A stretch of 64,000 nucleotides of DNA from Chloroflexota bacterium (lineage in GTDB: Bacteria > Chloroflexota > Anaerolineae > Anaerolineales > Villigracilaceae): NCBI GenBank assembly GCA_016219545.1, contig JACRMH010000056.1, positions 1-64,000 of the forward strand, read 5' to 3'. A program made the position numbers and the translations under genes. The first letter of the stretch is position 1, and each line of letters starts with the position of its first letter. Below are positions 1-8,322 of the stretch, one piece after another. The notes beneath the pieces are model-generated. The model was not told the DNA's origin and did no database searches. It was given only the letters and a program-made list of their open reading frames with translations.

Positions 1-78
1 CAATTCCTCTAAACTCGGCGGCAACAGTTGCGCTTGTTTCATTGTGTATTCTTTGAAGATGACTTTTCCGTTGTTCAT
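1..78 (-). CDS. IS1182-type transposase, N-terminal fragment cut by window edge
   Basis: The 26 visible codons start at an ATG whose complement is at 76-78 and read MNNGKVIFKEY, then a stretch containing LLPPSLEEL. This matches the usual opening of IS1182-family DDE transposases, which begin with an FKEY..NQ..LLPPSLEELIP block. Only the start is in the window, so intactness cannot be judged. No clear terminal inverted repeat was identified just upstream. It is the only transposase-like reading frame of normal type in the window. Confidence 0.6.
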   Translation of the reverse strand, partial: MNNGKVIFKEYTMKQAQLLPPSLEEL

Positions 79-113
79 CCCTCTATTGTATTAAATTCTT
101 TTTAAATCGAAAA

Positions 114-138
114 GGGCTGCCCTCTTTTTGGACAGCCC
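114..138 (-). terminator. Rho-independent terminator of the haem/Thr-Pro protein gene
   Basis: Nine-base arms (gggctgccc at 114-122, ggacagccc at 130-138, one mismatch) enclose a short loop. Read on the minus strand the hairpin is followed by TTTTCG. It sits about 40 bases after the stop of the minus-strand gene ending at 177. Confidence 0.7.
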
Positions 139-176
139 CTGTTCTTTCAAACTTGTATGATTAATTAACCGTCCGC

Positions 177-1322
177 CTACTTGTAAAGGAGATTGCGTAT
201 ATTCTTATCACCTTTATGACCGTGGTGTTTGGTTTTTACTTTTGTGGTTGCTGACTTGGTATCATTATCAGGGTTGTCATCCACCAGTGTAACTGTCCAT
301 TTGATTTTTCCACCGGCGGTGGGTAAATAACTGGGGAACGAAACCTGGCTGTGTTTACCACGATTCGCATACACACTCATGCTGGCTCGATATATCTCAA
401 TGCCATCCTGGATGCCAATAACAGTGGCTATTCCTTGTCCACTGACCTTGCTGTGGTTTTCGACATCGAGCCAGATCTTAATCGGTTTGGCTTTTTTTAA
501 CTCCATTTCCTCGGTTACCTTAAATTCTTGGATATCGAGATCAAGTCCGCTAGTGGTTACGACCGTAGATGTAGGTGTTAGAGCCACTGAAGTGTTTGTA
601 GCGGTCGGAGTCGCTGGGACTGTGGTGAAAGTTGCTGTAGGCGCAATTGAGGTGAATGTTCCCGTCGGTGTTGGGGCGACTGAAGTGAACGTCGAAGTAG
701 GTGTGGGACCCACCGAGGTATTTGTAGGAGTCGCTGTCGGAGGGGCTGCCGTAAAGGTAGCAGTTGGAGTGGCAGGAACTGACGTAAATGTTGCGGTCGG
801 AGTCGAGGGAATTGCGGTGAAGGTTGCGGTCGCCGTTGGAGGGGCTGACGTAAAAGTAGCAGTTGGAGTCGGGGGAACTAACGTGAAAGTCGCTGTCGCT
901 GTAGGAGGGATTGACGTAAATGTAGCAGTGGGTGTCGGAGTAAACGTCGCGGTTGCGGCAATTGGGAAACTGGACGGGTTTCCAGGGAAGGTCAGGGCGC
1001 TAAACTCTTGTAAATTGGTAAATCCATCACCATCTGAATCGATATTTTCGATCAGCCCAAAAGCGGTGGTGCTTCTCCCATTGGCAAGATAATCTGCTCC
1101 ATAAGGATTTAAATCTGGCACGGAGTTGGTATGGCAAAGGTCGCATGATTGAAGGCTCGTACCGGAAATATTGGGGTATTTTGCCACCGCGCTATTCAAG
1201 TCGGCCGGTTGGGCCCGAGCGGTTTGCGGCTTGGAAACGGCAAACGTGGCTGTGAGCAGGGCGAGCGCACCGACCAGGCTCCAGGCCGGTCCCCAAATTT
1301 TATTATGTTTTTGTCTTCGCAT
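177..1322 (-). CDS. Exported Thr/Pro-repeat protein with one c-type haem motif
   Basis: The 381-residue protein opens with a basic stretch and a hydrophobic segment (about 12-30), a typical Sec signal, and Ala-rich sequence that could be a cleavage site. A single CDLCH motif (near residue 60) would bind one c-type haem. DSDGDGFTNLQEF (about 95-107) resembles a calcium-binding thrombospondin-3/dockerin-like loop. Residues about 125-255 are a mucin-like linker built from repeats of the TPTATFTSV type. The last ~120 residues look like a beta-sandwich of the CARDB kind (DIQEF.., WTVTLVDDNPDND). The ATG is preceded by AAAGGAG. The likely role is an extracellular or wall-anchored redox or adhesion protein; the exact function is unknown. 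Confidence 0.75.
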   Translation of the reverse strand: MRRQKHNKIWGPAWSLVGALALLTATFAVSKPQTARAQPADLNSAVAKYPNISGTSLQSCDLCHTNSVPDLNPYGADYLANGRSTTAFGLIENIDSDGDGFTNLQEFSALTFPGNPSSFPIAATATFTPTPTATFTSIPPTATATFTLVPPTPTATFTSAPPTATATFTAIPSTPTATFTSVPATPTATFTAAPPTATPTNTSVGPTPTSTFTSVAPTPTGTFTSIAPTATFTTVPATPTATNTSVALTPTSTVVTTSGLDLDIQEFKVTEEMELKKAKPIKIWLDVENHSKVSGQGIATVIGIQDGIEIYRASMSVYANRGKHSQVSFPSYLPTAGGKIKWTVTLVDDNPDNDTKSATTKVKTKHHGHKGDKNIRNLLYK

Positions 1323-1412
1323 TTTGTCTCCTTTTTATGTTGTGAGTGTACCTATAAACCTGCAGTCTCAACTTCAAAACAGATATGGCGCCGATAAGAC
1401 GCCATTTGGACA

Positions 1413-1439
1413 TTAATACGACTAATTAGGTCGTATTAA
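1413..1439. promoter_or_regulatory. Perfect 10-bp-arm palindrome upstream of the haem/Thr-Pro gene
   Basis: TTAATACGAC (1413-1422) is repeated as its exact complement at 1430-1439, with a 7-base AT-rich centre. It lies 91 bases upstream of the ATG at 1322 and could be an operator or a transcript hairpin. The rest of the gap 1323-1623 holds two imperfect copies of a TCCGCCACTTG-containing hairpin (about 1470-1520) and no supportable gene. Confidence 0.4.
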
Positions 1440-1623
1440 ATTATTCTACGCAAAACACTTCACAGCGACATCCGCCACTTGACGGAAATAAACCTCCGCC
1501 ACTTGGGGGAGGAAATAATAACGATTCTCGTATTGGTTATGTCGTTTAGTGGATGACTTGTAAAATCGAGGCGTCTTGAGACTCTCGCCGCATAATTGGT
1601 TGTCCGCCTTGTCGATTCTGTGA

Positions 1624-2295
1624 TTATGGTTGAATTGGTTTGATCACACCTATGTCTGAGGGTTCGCCGCCGAACAAGCTGATGTCTGTACAGGATGATC
1701 TATCCACCCGCAATAATAAAAGCTCATTGGAAGAGACGTCTATCTGGATGAGGGTACTCACCTTGTAAGCAGAATCAACTGTCAGCTTGAATGTGACACG
1801 ATACTGTGCGGGTAGATTGTCCACGCACTTTTTCTTGTCGGGGTGTTCGCGGCCCTCGTCACTCGCACGCAGCAGGGCGCAGGTATTGGGCAGATCCACT
1901 GTGCCGGTATTGCTGAGGGTGACAAAGGCATTGGTCACTTCACCCATGCTGTGCAGAATATCAAGGCTGGTGTTGCATCCGAGAATATCCACCGTCACCG
2001 CCTGAACAGGCGTGGATGTGACCGTCTCTGAAGGTGTCAGCGTATAGGTGGGGGATGGGGTTTCTGTATCTGTTGGGATGAGACTAGGAGTGATTGTAAA
2101 AGTGTCTGCTGTGGGCGTATTTGTCAGAACTGTTGGATATGTCGGCATCAATAAGATCAGCGGCGTGGCCGTCACAACTCCCGGCGTGCGAGATGGGATC
2201 GGCGTCCACACCGGAAACGGCTGAGGCGGAACTCCCCAAGTATCACAGGCCGAAAGGATGAATGCAAAAAGTAAAATAAAAGTTATCTTCTTCAT
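1624..2295 (-). CDS. Thr/Pro-linker lipoprotein
   Basis: This is a 223-residue protein with a lipoprotein signal: a basic start, a hydrophobic core and the lipobox LSAC with Cys at about residue 17. A Thr/Pro/Ser linker (about 28-95) of the TPTYTLTPSETVTSTP kind leads to a C-terminal domain of about 125 residues with several Cys. That domain resembles extracellular beta-sandwich domains (AVTVDILGCN at its start), but I do not recognise the family. It is predicted to be membrane anchored on the outside of the cell. It shares its build with the neighbouring gene at 177-1322 but has no haem motif. Confidence 0.65.
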   Translation of the reverse strand: MKKITFILLFAFILSACDTWGVPPQPFPVWTPIPSRTPGVVTATPLILLMPTYPTVLTNTPTADTFTITPSLIPTDTETPSPTYTLTPSETVTSTPVQAVTVDILGCNTSLDILHSMGEVTNAFVTLSNTGTVDLPNTCALLRASDEGREHPDKKKCVDNLPAQYRVTFKLTVDSAYKVSTLIQIDVSSNELLLLRVDRSSCTDISLFGGEPSDIGVIKPIQP

Positions 2296-2310
2296 GCAGC
2301 GATTATAGTC

Positions 2311-2351
2311 ATGTCGTTGCGAGGGCGCTAGCCCGTGGCAACCTCATGATT
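2311..2351. repeat. Half-copy of the ATGTCGTTGCGAG dispersed repeat
   Basis: ATGTCGTTGCGAGGGCG followed by GGCAACCTCATGATTA matches the left half of the full repeats at 25905, 51577, 58058 and 63670. The complementary right half is missing. It lies just upstream of the lipoprotein gene start. Confidence 0.7.
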
Positions 2352-2352
2352 A

Positions 2353-2622
2353 TTACCCCACTATCGAAAACTTTTCCTGTAATTCTTTTAGACTCGGCTC
2401 AACCATCATGGAACCATCTGGAAAAATAATGGTCGGCACGATCCTGCTTCCGTTGTTGACACTCTTCACGAATTGCTCCGCCTCTTCATTGCTTTCGACC
2501 CCGACTCGCAAATAATCAATATGATTATCCTCAAAGAACGCTGTTGCTCTGCGGCAGTCCCCGCAGGTTGCAGTCGCATACATCACGATCTGTGACGGTT
2601 TTTTTGTAAACAAGTCATTCAA
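2353..2622 (-). CDS. Glutaredoxin-like (mycoredoxin-type) protein
   Basis: The 89-residue protein has a single thioredoxin-like fold: a short beta strand (IVMYATAT), the active-site motif CGDC near residue 20, and the later cis-proline signature RIVPTIIF followed by a DGS loop. Length and motif spacing fit small glutaredoxins or mycoredoxins of the YruB/Mrx type, which reduce mixed disulfides. The first Cys would be the nucleophile; the second Cys makes a dithiol mechanism possible. A GGAGGG sits about 11 bases before the ATG. There is no reductase gene nearby, so its electron donor is unknown. Confidence 0.85.
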   Translation of the reverse strand: MNDLFTKKPSQIVMYATATCGDCRRATAFFEDNHIDYLRVGVESNEEAEQFVKSVNNGSRIVPTIIFPDGSMMVEPSLKELQEKFSIVG

Positions 2623-2672
2623 GTGTTAGCCCTCCAAAAGAATAATGAGCGGAAAACACTCCCTCAGAGTGA

Positions 2673-2710
2673 TACGAATTTTTTCGTGCTTATTCGTGTC
2701 CTTTGTGGAT
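2673..2710. repeat. Short word-type repeat (CGAA/CGTG) in the gap
   Basis: The stretch has the self-similar form CGAATTTTTTCGTGC, then TTATTCGTGTCC, then TTTGTGGATA. It is similar in style to the other short word repeats in this window (25135, 44003, 44574). It fills most of the gap between the glutaredoxin and TPR genes. No function is seen. Confidence 0.4.
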
Positions 2711-2715
2711 ATTTC

Positions 2716-3966
2716 CTACGCACTCGCCGCGTACGCTGAAAGCAGGGACTGATAGCGCTGGTCATTATGCAGACAATCAAGGTCGGGGTCTTTTTGTACC
2801 CAATCAATAAAGGTCTGTTTGGTTTGCAGTGCAACTTTCAGTAATTCAAGTGCGCGGTCTGTGTTTCCGCAAATAGCTTCAAGACAAGCCCGATTATATT
2901 CCTTCTCGTTCTCAAAATTGGTATTTAGCGCTTTTTGTAAGTGCTTCTCGGCCAGATCATCTTTTCCGATCTTTCGGTAATGACTGCCGAGTGACGCATG
3001 AGCCAGTACGTGGTTTGGTTCCAACTCCAGCACTTTTTCAAATGCCTTTACGGCTTCATGTTCCCTGCGCTCTGCGGCGAAGGTCAGCCCCAGATAATAA
3101 TAGTTATCGGGTTTGTCGGGGCTGATAAAGATCGCAGATTCATAAGCATGGATCGCATCCTTGTACATGCCAGAGGACTTGTACGCATCGCCCAAAGATT
3201 CCCATGCCGTCAAATTGCGCGGATTCTTCATGGTCGCGGCCTTGTGTTTGGCAATGTCCGGGTCAATGGATGGGACTATCAATATCGGCAATGGGCCTGT
3301 GGTCTGGGAGTATTGCACAAATTCAGAAATATTTTCTGTACTGGCGATTTTTTCAAGCTCTTCGTCGGTCAGTGCTCCCTCATCTTCATAAAATGACTCT
3401 TCTGCTTTCGGAGCATTCACTGCCTGTAATAATTTTTCCTGATCAAGCGGCACAAAACCATCGTCAAGCCAGATATTTGCAAGTTTTGTTTGAGCCGATT
3501 TCAAGATGCCGTTGAGTCTTTCCAGCGGCGCGGCTTTGCGAGTCTCTTTTGCGGGGGATTCTCCGTCGAGGACAGAACCAAGATCAACGTCCGGCATGGA
3601 TACGGTAAGCGGAAGTTTGCCTGTCCCGTCCCAGTCATCGCCTTTCTGTGGGACTAGAGCGTCTGCGTGTTGGTAGGCATCCAGTGCGTTTTTGTAATCC
3701 TTCATCTGACGGTAAAGGATTCCAAGCCTGTTCCAGGTAATGGATTTCTCTCTTGCATCCGGCAATAGTTCAAGGCTGCGGCGATAGAATTTGATGGCTT
3801 CTTCGTATTTTCCGGTATGGACAAAAGCCATTGCCAGATTGCTATAAGACCTGCCGAACTTTTTATTCGATTGAATGGAACGCAAATAAGCATGAATGGC
3901 AGGCTCGTATGCGCCGCCCATGAAATACAAATTGCCGAGTTCATTCCAATATTCGTGGTCGCTCAT
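2716..3966 (-). CDS. TPR protein C of the AAA/TPR signalling unit
   Basis: This is 416 residues, using the start at 3966 (MSDHEYW), which has GAGGTG just upstream; a longer frame to 3978 has no better site. It is almost entirely tetratricopeptide repeats: three units at about 5-115 and five at about 255-385, each with the W..LG..Y/F...Y..A...Y..A pattern. A charged, low-conservation linker joins the two blocks. Its first residues (MSxxEYWxxxGN) match the neighbouring TPR protein at 4160-5701, so the two are paralogues. There is no catalytic motif. It probably serves as a protein-interaction scaffold for the ATPase encoded upstream. A MITE-like element (3991-4115) separates it from the rest of the unit, so co-transcription is less certain. 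Confidence 0.8.
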   Translation of the reverse strand: MSDHEYWNELGNLYFMGGAYEPAIHAYLRSIQSNKKFGRSYSNLAMAFVHTGKYEEAIKFYRRSLELLPDAREKSITWNRLGILYRQMKDYKNALDAYQHADALVPQKGDDWDGTGKLPLTVSMPDVDLGSVLDGESPAKETRKAAPLERLNGILKSAQTKLANIWLDDGFVPLDQEKLLQAVNAPKAEESFYEDEGALTDEELEKIASTENISEFVQYSQTTGPLPILIVPSIDPDIAKHKAATMKNPRNLTAWESLGDAYKSSGMYKDAIHAYESAIFISPDKPDNYYYLGLTFAAERREHEAVKAFEKVLELEPNHVLAHASLGSHYRKIGKDDLAEKHLQKALNTNFENEKEYNRACLEAICGNTDRALELLKVALQTKQTFIDWVQKDPDLDCLHNDQRYQSLLSAYAASA

Positions 3967-3990
3967 GGAACACCTCATTTAAGGATCTGT

Positions 3991-4115
3991 TAGATCTCTT
4001 GCAAAAGTCAAATCGTAGAGCTGTTGAAAGCGGACGTTAGAGAACGTCCGCTACACAAAATATAATTTTTTCTGTGTAGTAGTGCGCTCTCTAGCGCACT
4101 TATGCAAGAGGTCTA
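3991..4115. mobile_element. MITE-like element with terminal inverted repeats
   Basis: Seventeen-base termini (tagatctcttgcaaaag at 3991-4007 and its near complement at 4099-4115, two mismatches) bound a 125-bp stretch with no coding capacity. Inside are two perfect hairpins: gcggacgtt/aacgtccgc (4030-4051) and agtgcgct/agcgcact (4081-4100), plus ctacaca/tgtgtag (4051-4079). The layout is that of a non-autonomous insertion or a complex REP element. It sits between two paralogous TPR genes. Confidence 0.6.
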
Positions 4116-4126
4116 TTGTTACTTCC

Positions 4127-4155
4127 GTCATTGCGAGGAGGATGCACTTTCCGAC
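4127..4155. repeat. Half-copy of the dispersed GTCATTGCGAG repeat
   Basis: GTCATTGCGAGGAGGATGC followed by TTTCCGAC closely matches the left half of the full copy at 58058-58153. The right half is absent; the copy runs up to the stop of the following TPR gene. Confidence 0.6.
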
Positions 4156-4159
4156 TAAG

Positions 4160-5701
4160 TTAAGATGCAACATCCAATTTCGCATCAGTCTTTAGATCAC
4201 CTAATAAACCAAAACTTGAACGGAGAGCCAGGGTTACATTTTCGGGGTCAAGTTCATCTGCCGTTTGGTAAGCTATGATGGCGTTGGTGTAATCGTTGAT
4301 GCAGCGATAAGCCTTGCCAAGCCGGTTCCATGTAATGGCCTTATCCTTGTCCGAAGTGAACAACTCAATACTGCGCTGATACAAATGGATGGCTTCGGTA
4401 TGAAAGCCTTTTTGAACAAATGCCAAGGCAAGGTTGGAGTAAGGCCATGCGAAACTTCGCTCAAGCTCGATCGCTTTTTGATAGGCAGCAATTGCATCAT
4501 CATAAGAACCGGATTTCATAAACACGTTGCCGAGTTCATTCCAAACCTGTGCGTTTTTAGTTTCCATCGCTTTTAGTGTTTCTGCATTGCAGTTGCCTTG
4601 AACCTGACTCTTCACTTCATCCATGTGATCGGATAAGCCGTCTGCCGGGTCGGTCTCTTCCAGATATTCTTTATAGGCTTGTTCGTGCTCCAACCATTTC
4701 TGATCTTTTACGGGTGAAGCCTGATCCACCGGGCTGGCAGTTTCTTCCCAGAAGAAAGGTCCCTGCTTCTCATCATTTGCATCTTGCTCGCTGTAGAACT
4801 GGTCAGACATGCCCACTGAATTTACTTCGCTGTTGCGGTCCGCGTCCAACCATTCAGGGACTCGCAAATATTTCTTCCCATTCCCAACGAGATAATTTTT
4901 ATGGTCTTCAGAGAGCCAATCGGGCAGCGCTTCAATATCTTTGGCAGTATCCTTTGTGATCGTTTCTAATGGCTGGAATGGTTCTGTGACCGTGCCTACG
5001 CTCGGCACGGATTCAACCTTGGACACCAAAATATCAGAGTGTGGTTTCCCGGCAAAGCGCCTTTCAAAATTCGTCAGCGGATCATCCTTCTCGTCGCTAT
5101 CATCCTCTTCAGCTATCTTCACCATCTCTGGTTCATCGGGAATCTCGTGAGTCTCTGTCTCATCCACTTTTTGCGGAACTTCACTCACCGTACCGGCCGG
5201 GACTTTGCCTTCCAACCTGTCCGCTTTTTGAAAAGATAAAAAGGCTTTTTCGTAATTGCCAAGTTTGCGATAGGCCTCGCCCAAACGATTCCATATCATC
5301 GCCTTGTCCTTATCTTCGGTAAGTAATTCAATGCTGGCAATATATAAAGGGATCGCCTCGTTCGTTTTGTCCTGCATTACCAGGGACAGGGCCAAATTGC
5401 TGAGCGGACTGCCCGCATACGGGTCAAGTTCAACCGCCTTGCGATACGCGGTCGCCGCTTCTGGATAAGCGCAAGCCTTCAATTGGGCATCACCGAGGTT
5501 CACCCAATTCCGGGCGTTGTTTGGGTCAATATCAGTCGCATGTTTGTAGGCGCTGACATTATGATCGTCCTGTTCGCCTAAATTTCCCAAACCGATCCAT
5601 GGTGTGATGTAGCGGTTATTAAACTCGGCATTCTTTCTCTGATAAGTTTTGATGGCCTCAGAGATGTTTCCGATATCCTTCCAGAATTCATATTCCGACA
5701 T
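4160..5701 (-). CDS. TPR protein B of the AAA/TPR signalling unit
   Basis: This is 513 residues from the ATG at 5701, chosen because CGGAGG lies at good distance; the open frame continues upstream to 5752. TPR units fill about residues 1-160 and 385-495. Between them is an acidic, Pro/Glu/Asp-rich disordered stretch of about 200 residues. The block beginning NAQVWNELGN near residue 385 is nearly the same as blocks in the 861-residue neighbour and in TPR protein C, so the three proteins arose by local duplication. It has no enzyme motif and is probably a scaffold or adaptor. Its ORF start region overlaps the end of the upstream TPR gene, pointing to one transcript. Confidence 0.8.
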   Translation of the reverse strand: MSEYEFWKDIGNISEAIKTYQRKNAEFNNRYITPWIGLGNLGEQDDHNVSAYKHATDIDPNNARNWVNLGDAQLKACAYPEAATAYRKAVELDPYAGSPLSNLALSLVMQDKTNEAIPLYIASIELLTEDKDKAMIWNRLGEAYRKLGNYEKAFLSFQKADRLEGKVPAGTVSEVPQKVDETETHEIPDEPEMVKIAEEDDSDEKDDPLTNFERRFAGKPHSDILVSKVESVPSVGTVTEPFQPLETITKDTAKDIEALPDWLSEDHKNYLVGNGKKYLRVPEWLDADRNSEVNSVGMSDQFYSEQDANDEKQGPFFWEETASPVDQASPVKDQKWLEHEQAYKEYLEETDPADGLSDHMDEVKSQVQGNCNAETLKAMETKNAQVWNELGNVFMKSGSYDDAIAAYQKAIELERSFAWPYSNLALAFVQKGFHTEAIHLYQRSIELFTSDKDKAITWNRLGKAYRCINDYTNAIIAYQTADELDPENVTLALRSSFGLLGDLKTDAKLDVAS

Positions 5702-5736
5702 ATTTACCTCCGGTCGATAATTCGTTCCGTTCCTGG

Positions 5737-8322
5737 TTAATTCTGATAACAATTTTCCAACATGCTAAAGCGTGCGCGCGTCAGGAGGGCTGTTTTCTTG
5801 TCAGCTAACTTCTCGGCATTCTGATAGGCTTTCTTCGCATTTTCATAGTCGTTCATACGCCGGTAGGCATTTCCCAAATGATTCCATGAAGCGGCTTTGT
5901 CGTTATTGTCTGTAAACAACTCGATGCTCTTAATGTAAACAGGGATCGCCTCTTTGTATCTGCCTTCATGCACAAGTGAAGCCGCCAAACTGCTCTGTGA
6001 CCAGCCTGAGGTCGGGTCAATTTTGACAGCTTTGGCATACGCATTCCCTGCCTCAGCGTAGGAACCGGCTTTGAAGAACAGGTTGCCCAACTCCTGCCAG
6101 ACTTGAGCATTTTGTGAATTCGATTCTGAATAAGCCAGATCCTCCTTGTCACGTTTGCCAGCGTTCTGCGGGTCAGACTGGTCGGCGTGTTGATAGGCTT
6201 CCAGTGCTTTCTCGTAATTGTTCAAGCGGCGATAGATATTGCCGAGGCTGTTCCATGATGCGGCTTTTTCTTCGTCGGTATTCAACAGGCAAATGCTTTT
6301 CTGATAGAGCAGGATCGCCTCGGCATATTTACCAAGAGTGAGATAGGTCAACGCCAGGTTGCTGTATGGCCATCCAAAGGTGCGGTCAAGTTCGATGGCT
6401 TTGTTATATGCAGTTGCGGCATCGTTGAACGCTCCTTTGCGAAAATGGATGTTCCCTTTTTCATTCCATACCGCGGCGATTTTGGATTCGGGCATTTCTT
6501 CATCAAACGGAATCGATTGATGAAGCTTCTTTGCGGCATTGGCTTTGGCTGCGCTTCTAAGAATGGGGTGTCCAAAAAATGTTGACATATTTTGCTCCTC
6601 TGTTAATTCGGTCATTAACGTGATTGTGTTTTTATCCCAATCATTATCGGCTTGAATGGGAGTTGCTTCTGGATGAGGACTCTCAAGGGGAGAATCCACT
6701 TTTGAAACTGGATCAGCTATCGGCGAGTCTGATGCGGGTTTTTGTTCATCGCTTCGTCCGTGACCTTTGAGCTGGTCCGCCATCTGATAGGCCTGCACAG
6801 CCTTGTCATATTCGTGGACGGCGCGGAAGTAGCTGGCGAGACGATCCCAGGAAGCTGCCTTATCGCTATTCTCTGTAAAGACGCTCAAACTCTTGCGACA
6901 CAGTTCAATGGCTTCGACATATTTATTTTGCTTGGCATACGCCTCCGCGAGGTTGCAATAAGCCCATCCGAAATCTGGCCTGAGTTCAATGGCTTTTAGG
7001 AAAGCCTGCGCGGCTTCTTCAAAATAATTGACCTTCAAATAAAGTTGACCAACATCATTCCAGATCTGATGATCGTTCGGACTCAAATTCAAAGCGCGTT
7101 GATAAATTTTGATCGCATCCTTGTTGCGGCCCTGTCTGCCATAAATTTCAGCGAGGCGCAAATGCGGAGTGAGAAAATCGTTGTTGAGCTTGATCGCTTT
7201 TTGAAAAACTTCAATGGCGTCCTGGTCGCGTCCAACGCGGATGTAGGCATCGCCGAGTCCGCTCCATGAGTGGGCGAGTGTTGGCGCATATTCGATGGCT
7301 CTTTGATAAGCTGTGATCGAGTCGTCGAGATAGCCGAGCGCGTAATATACAGCGCCAAGTCCATTCCATGCGACGGGGTCTTTCTCGTTATGCTTCAAGG
7401 CTTTTTGGAAGGCGAGCATGGCTTCATCGTTGCGCATGATCTTCATGCACAGGTTGCCGAGATTATTCCAGACAAAGATTTGTTCAGGCGCGATGGCGAT
7501 GGCTTGTTTATAGGCGTCAATCGCTTCATCGTGTTTGCCCTGACTGAAATAAACCAGTGCGATGGCGTTGAAACATTCCGCCTCAAACAAATTATCTTCC
7601 AGCTTTGCAGCGGCTTTGATGGCCTTTTGTAGAAGTTCACTTGCTTTTTCGTGATTGCCTTTGCGCCAGTTGAGGATGCCCAGCGTAAGCAGAAGCCCGT
7701 CTTCCTGCGAAATTTTTTCGGCATGTTTTGATTCGCCGGTGAAGAGAGAATCGCGCAGGATGATCTTGTCTTCGGTATCCTTGTTCTCATCAATTCCCTG
7801 CCAGACAGTTTCAATGGCATTTTGCAGAATGTGTTCCGGTTTCGGCGGGTCTGTAAATTCAATGATGCGCTGGCGGTATTCCCAAAAATCCGGTGCGGAC
7901 CGTAACATGTCCGCTGCGGTTCTCGGGCTGACCCAGATAACAAGCCTTAATTTCTTGTCAATAAGAATATCTTTGTGGTGGCCAAGTTTGCTGAAGATAT
8001 TGGGCTGTCCGCTGGCGGCTTGGCTTTTCTCATTGATGAAAAAAACCTGATCGTCATTTGCGGGATAATTTTGCAGGATCGAAAGCAGGTTGAAACCCGG
8101 CGTGTCGTCCATTTTGATGTGGACGACCATCTGTCCCTGTTGAGTAAGATAATTCTCAAGGGCAGTTTCAGCATCCGCGCGGATATATTCCGAGTTGTAA
8201 ACAACCAGGAGCGCGGAGGAACGATCCCATTTGATGGCGAGTTCAAGTTCGTTTGAAAGAACTTCAAATCGTTCGTCGAATGCGTTCGTTTCTGTTTGCT
8301 GAACCATGCCGGCAGAATTCAT
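5737..8322 (-). CDS. Large TPR protein with N-terminal APDFW domain
   Basis: This is an 861-residue protein. Residues about 14-150 form an alpha/beta domain with alternating strands (SALLVVYNS, VVHIKMD, QVFFIN, RLVIWVS) that ends in APDFWEYRQRIIEF. It has no Walker A. From memory, similar P-loop-less NTPase-like domains precede TPRs in Chloroflexota and cyanobacterial signalling proteins. The rest is some 17 or more TPR units in three blocks (about 215-490, 590-700, 720-850) with disordered linkers. The start codon overlaps the stop of the AAA gene as TATGA, so translation is coupled. The protein at 13861-14373 is a stand-alone copy of the N-terminal domain. It is probably the sensor or scaffold partner of the ATPase. 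Confidence 0.8.
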   Translation of the reverse strand: MNSAGMVQQTETNAFDERFEVLSNELELAIKWDRSSALLVVYNSEYIRADAETALENYLTQQGQMVVHIKMDDTPGFNLLSILQNYPANDDQVFFINEKSQAASGQPNIFSKLGHHKDILIDKKLRLVIWVSPRTAADMLRSAPDFWEYRQRIIEFTDPPKPEHILQNAIETVWQGIDENKDTEDKIILRDSLFTGESKHAEKISQEDGLLLTLGILNWRKGNHEKASELLQKAIKAAAKLEDNLFEAECFNAIALVYFSQGKHDEAIDAYKQAIAIAPEQIFVWNNLGNLCMKIMRNDEAMLAFQKALKHNEKDPVAWNGLGAVYYALGYLDDSITAYQRAIEYAPTLAHSWSGLGDAYIRVGRDQDAIEVFQKAIKLNNDFLTPHLRLAEIYGRQGRNKDAIKIYQRALNLSPNDHQIWNDVGQLYLKVNYFEEAAQAFLKAIELRPDFGWAYCNLAEAYAKQNKYVEAIELCRKSLSVFTENSDKAASWDRLASYFRAVHEYDKAVQAYQMADQLKGHGRSDEQKPASDSPIADPVSKVDSPLESPHPEATPIQADNDWDKNTITLMTELTEEQNMSTFFGHPILRSAAKANAAKKLHQSIPFDEEMPESKIAAVWNEKGNIHFRKGAFNDAATAYNKAIELDRTFGWPYSNLALTYLTLGKYAEAILLYQKSICLLNTDEEKAASWNSLGNIYRRLNNYEKALEAYQHADQSDPQNAGKRDKEDLAYSESNSQNAQVWQELGNLFFKAGSYAEAGNAYAKAVKIDPTSGWSQSSLAASLVHEGRYKEAIPVYIKSIELFTDNNDKAASWNHLGNAYRRMNDYENAKKAYQNAEKLADKKTALLTRARFSMLENCYQN

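Noticed and set aside
379..1092. Long plus-strand reading frame rich in Val/Gly
   Set aside because: It is the complement of the Thr/Pro repeat region of the minus-strand gene; no ribosome site and no family features.
2998..3396. Several 60-150-residue frames opposite to the TPR genes
   Set aside because: They are shadows of the TPR coding sequence with no start signals and mirror the repeat pattern.
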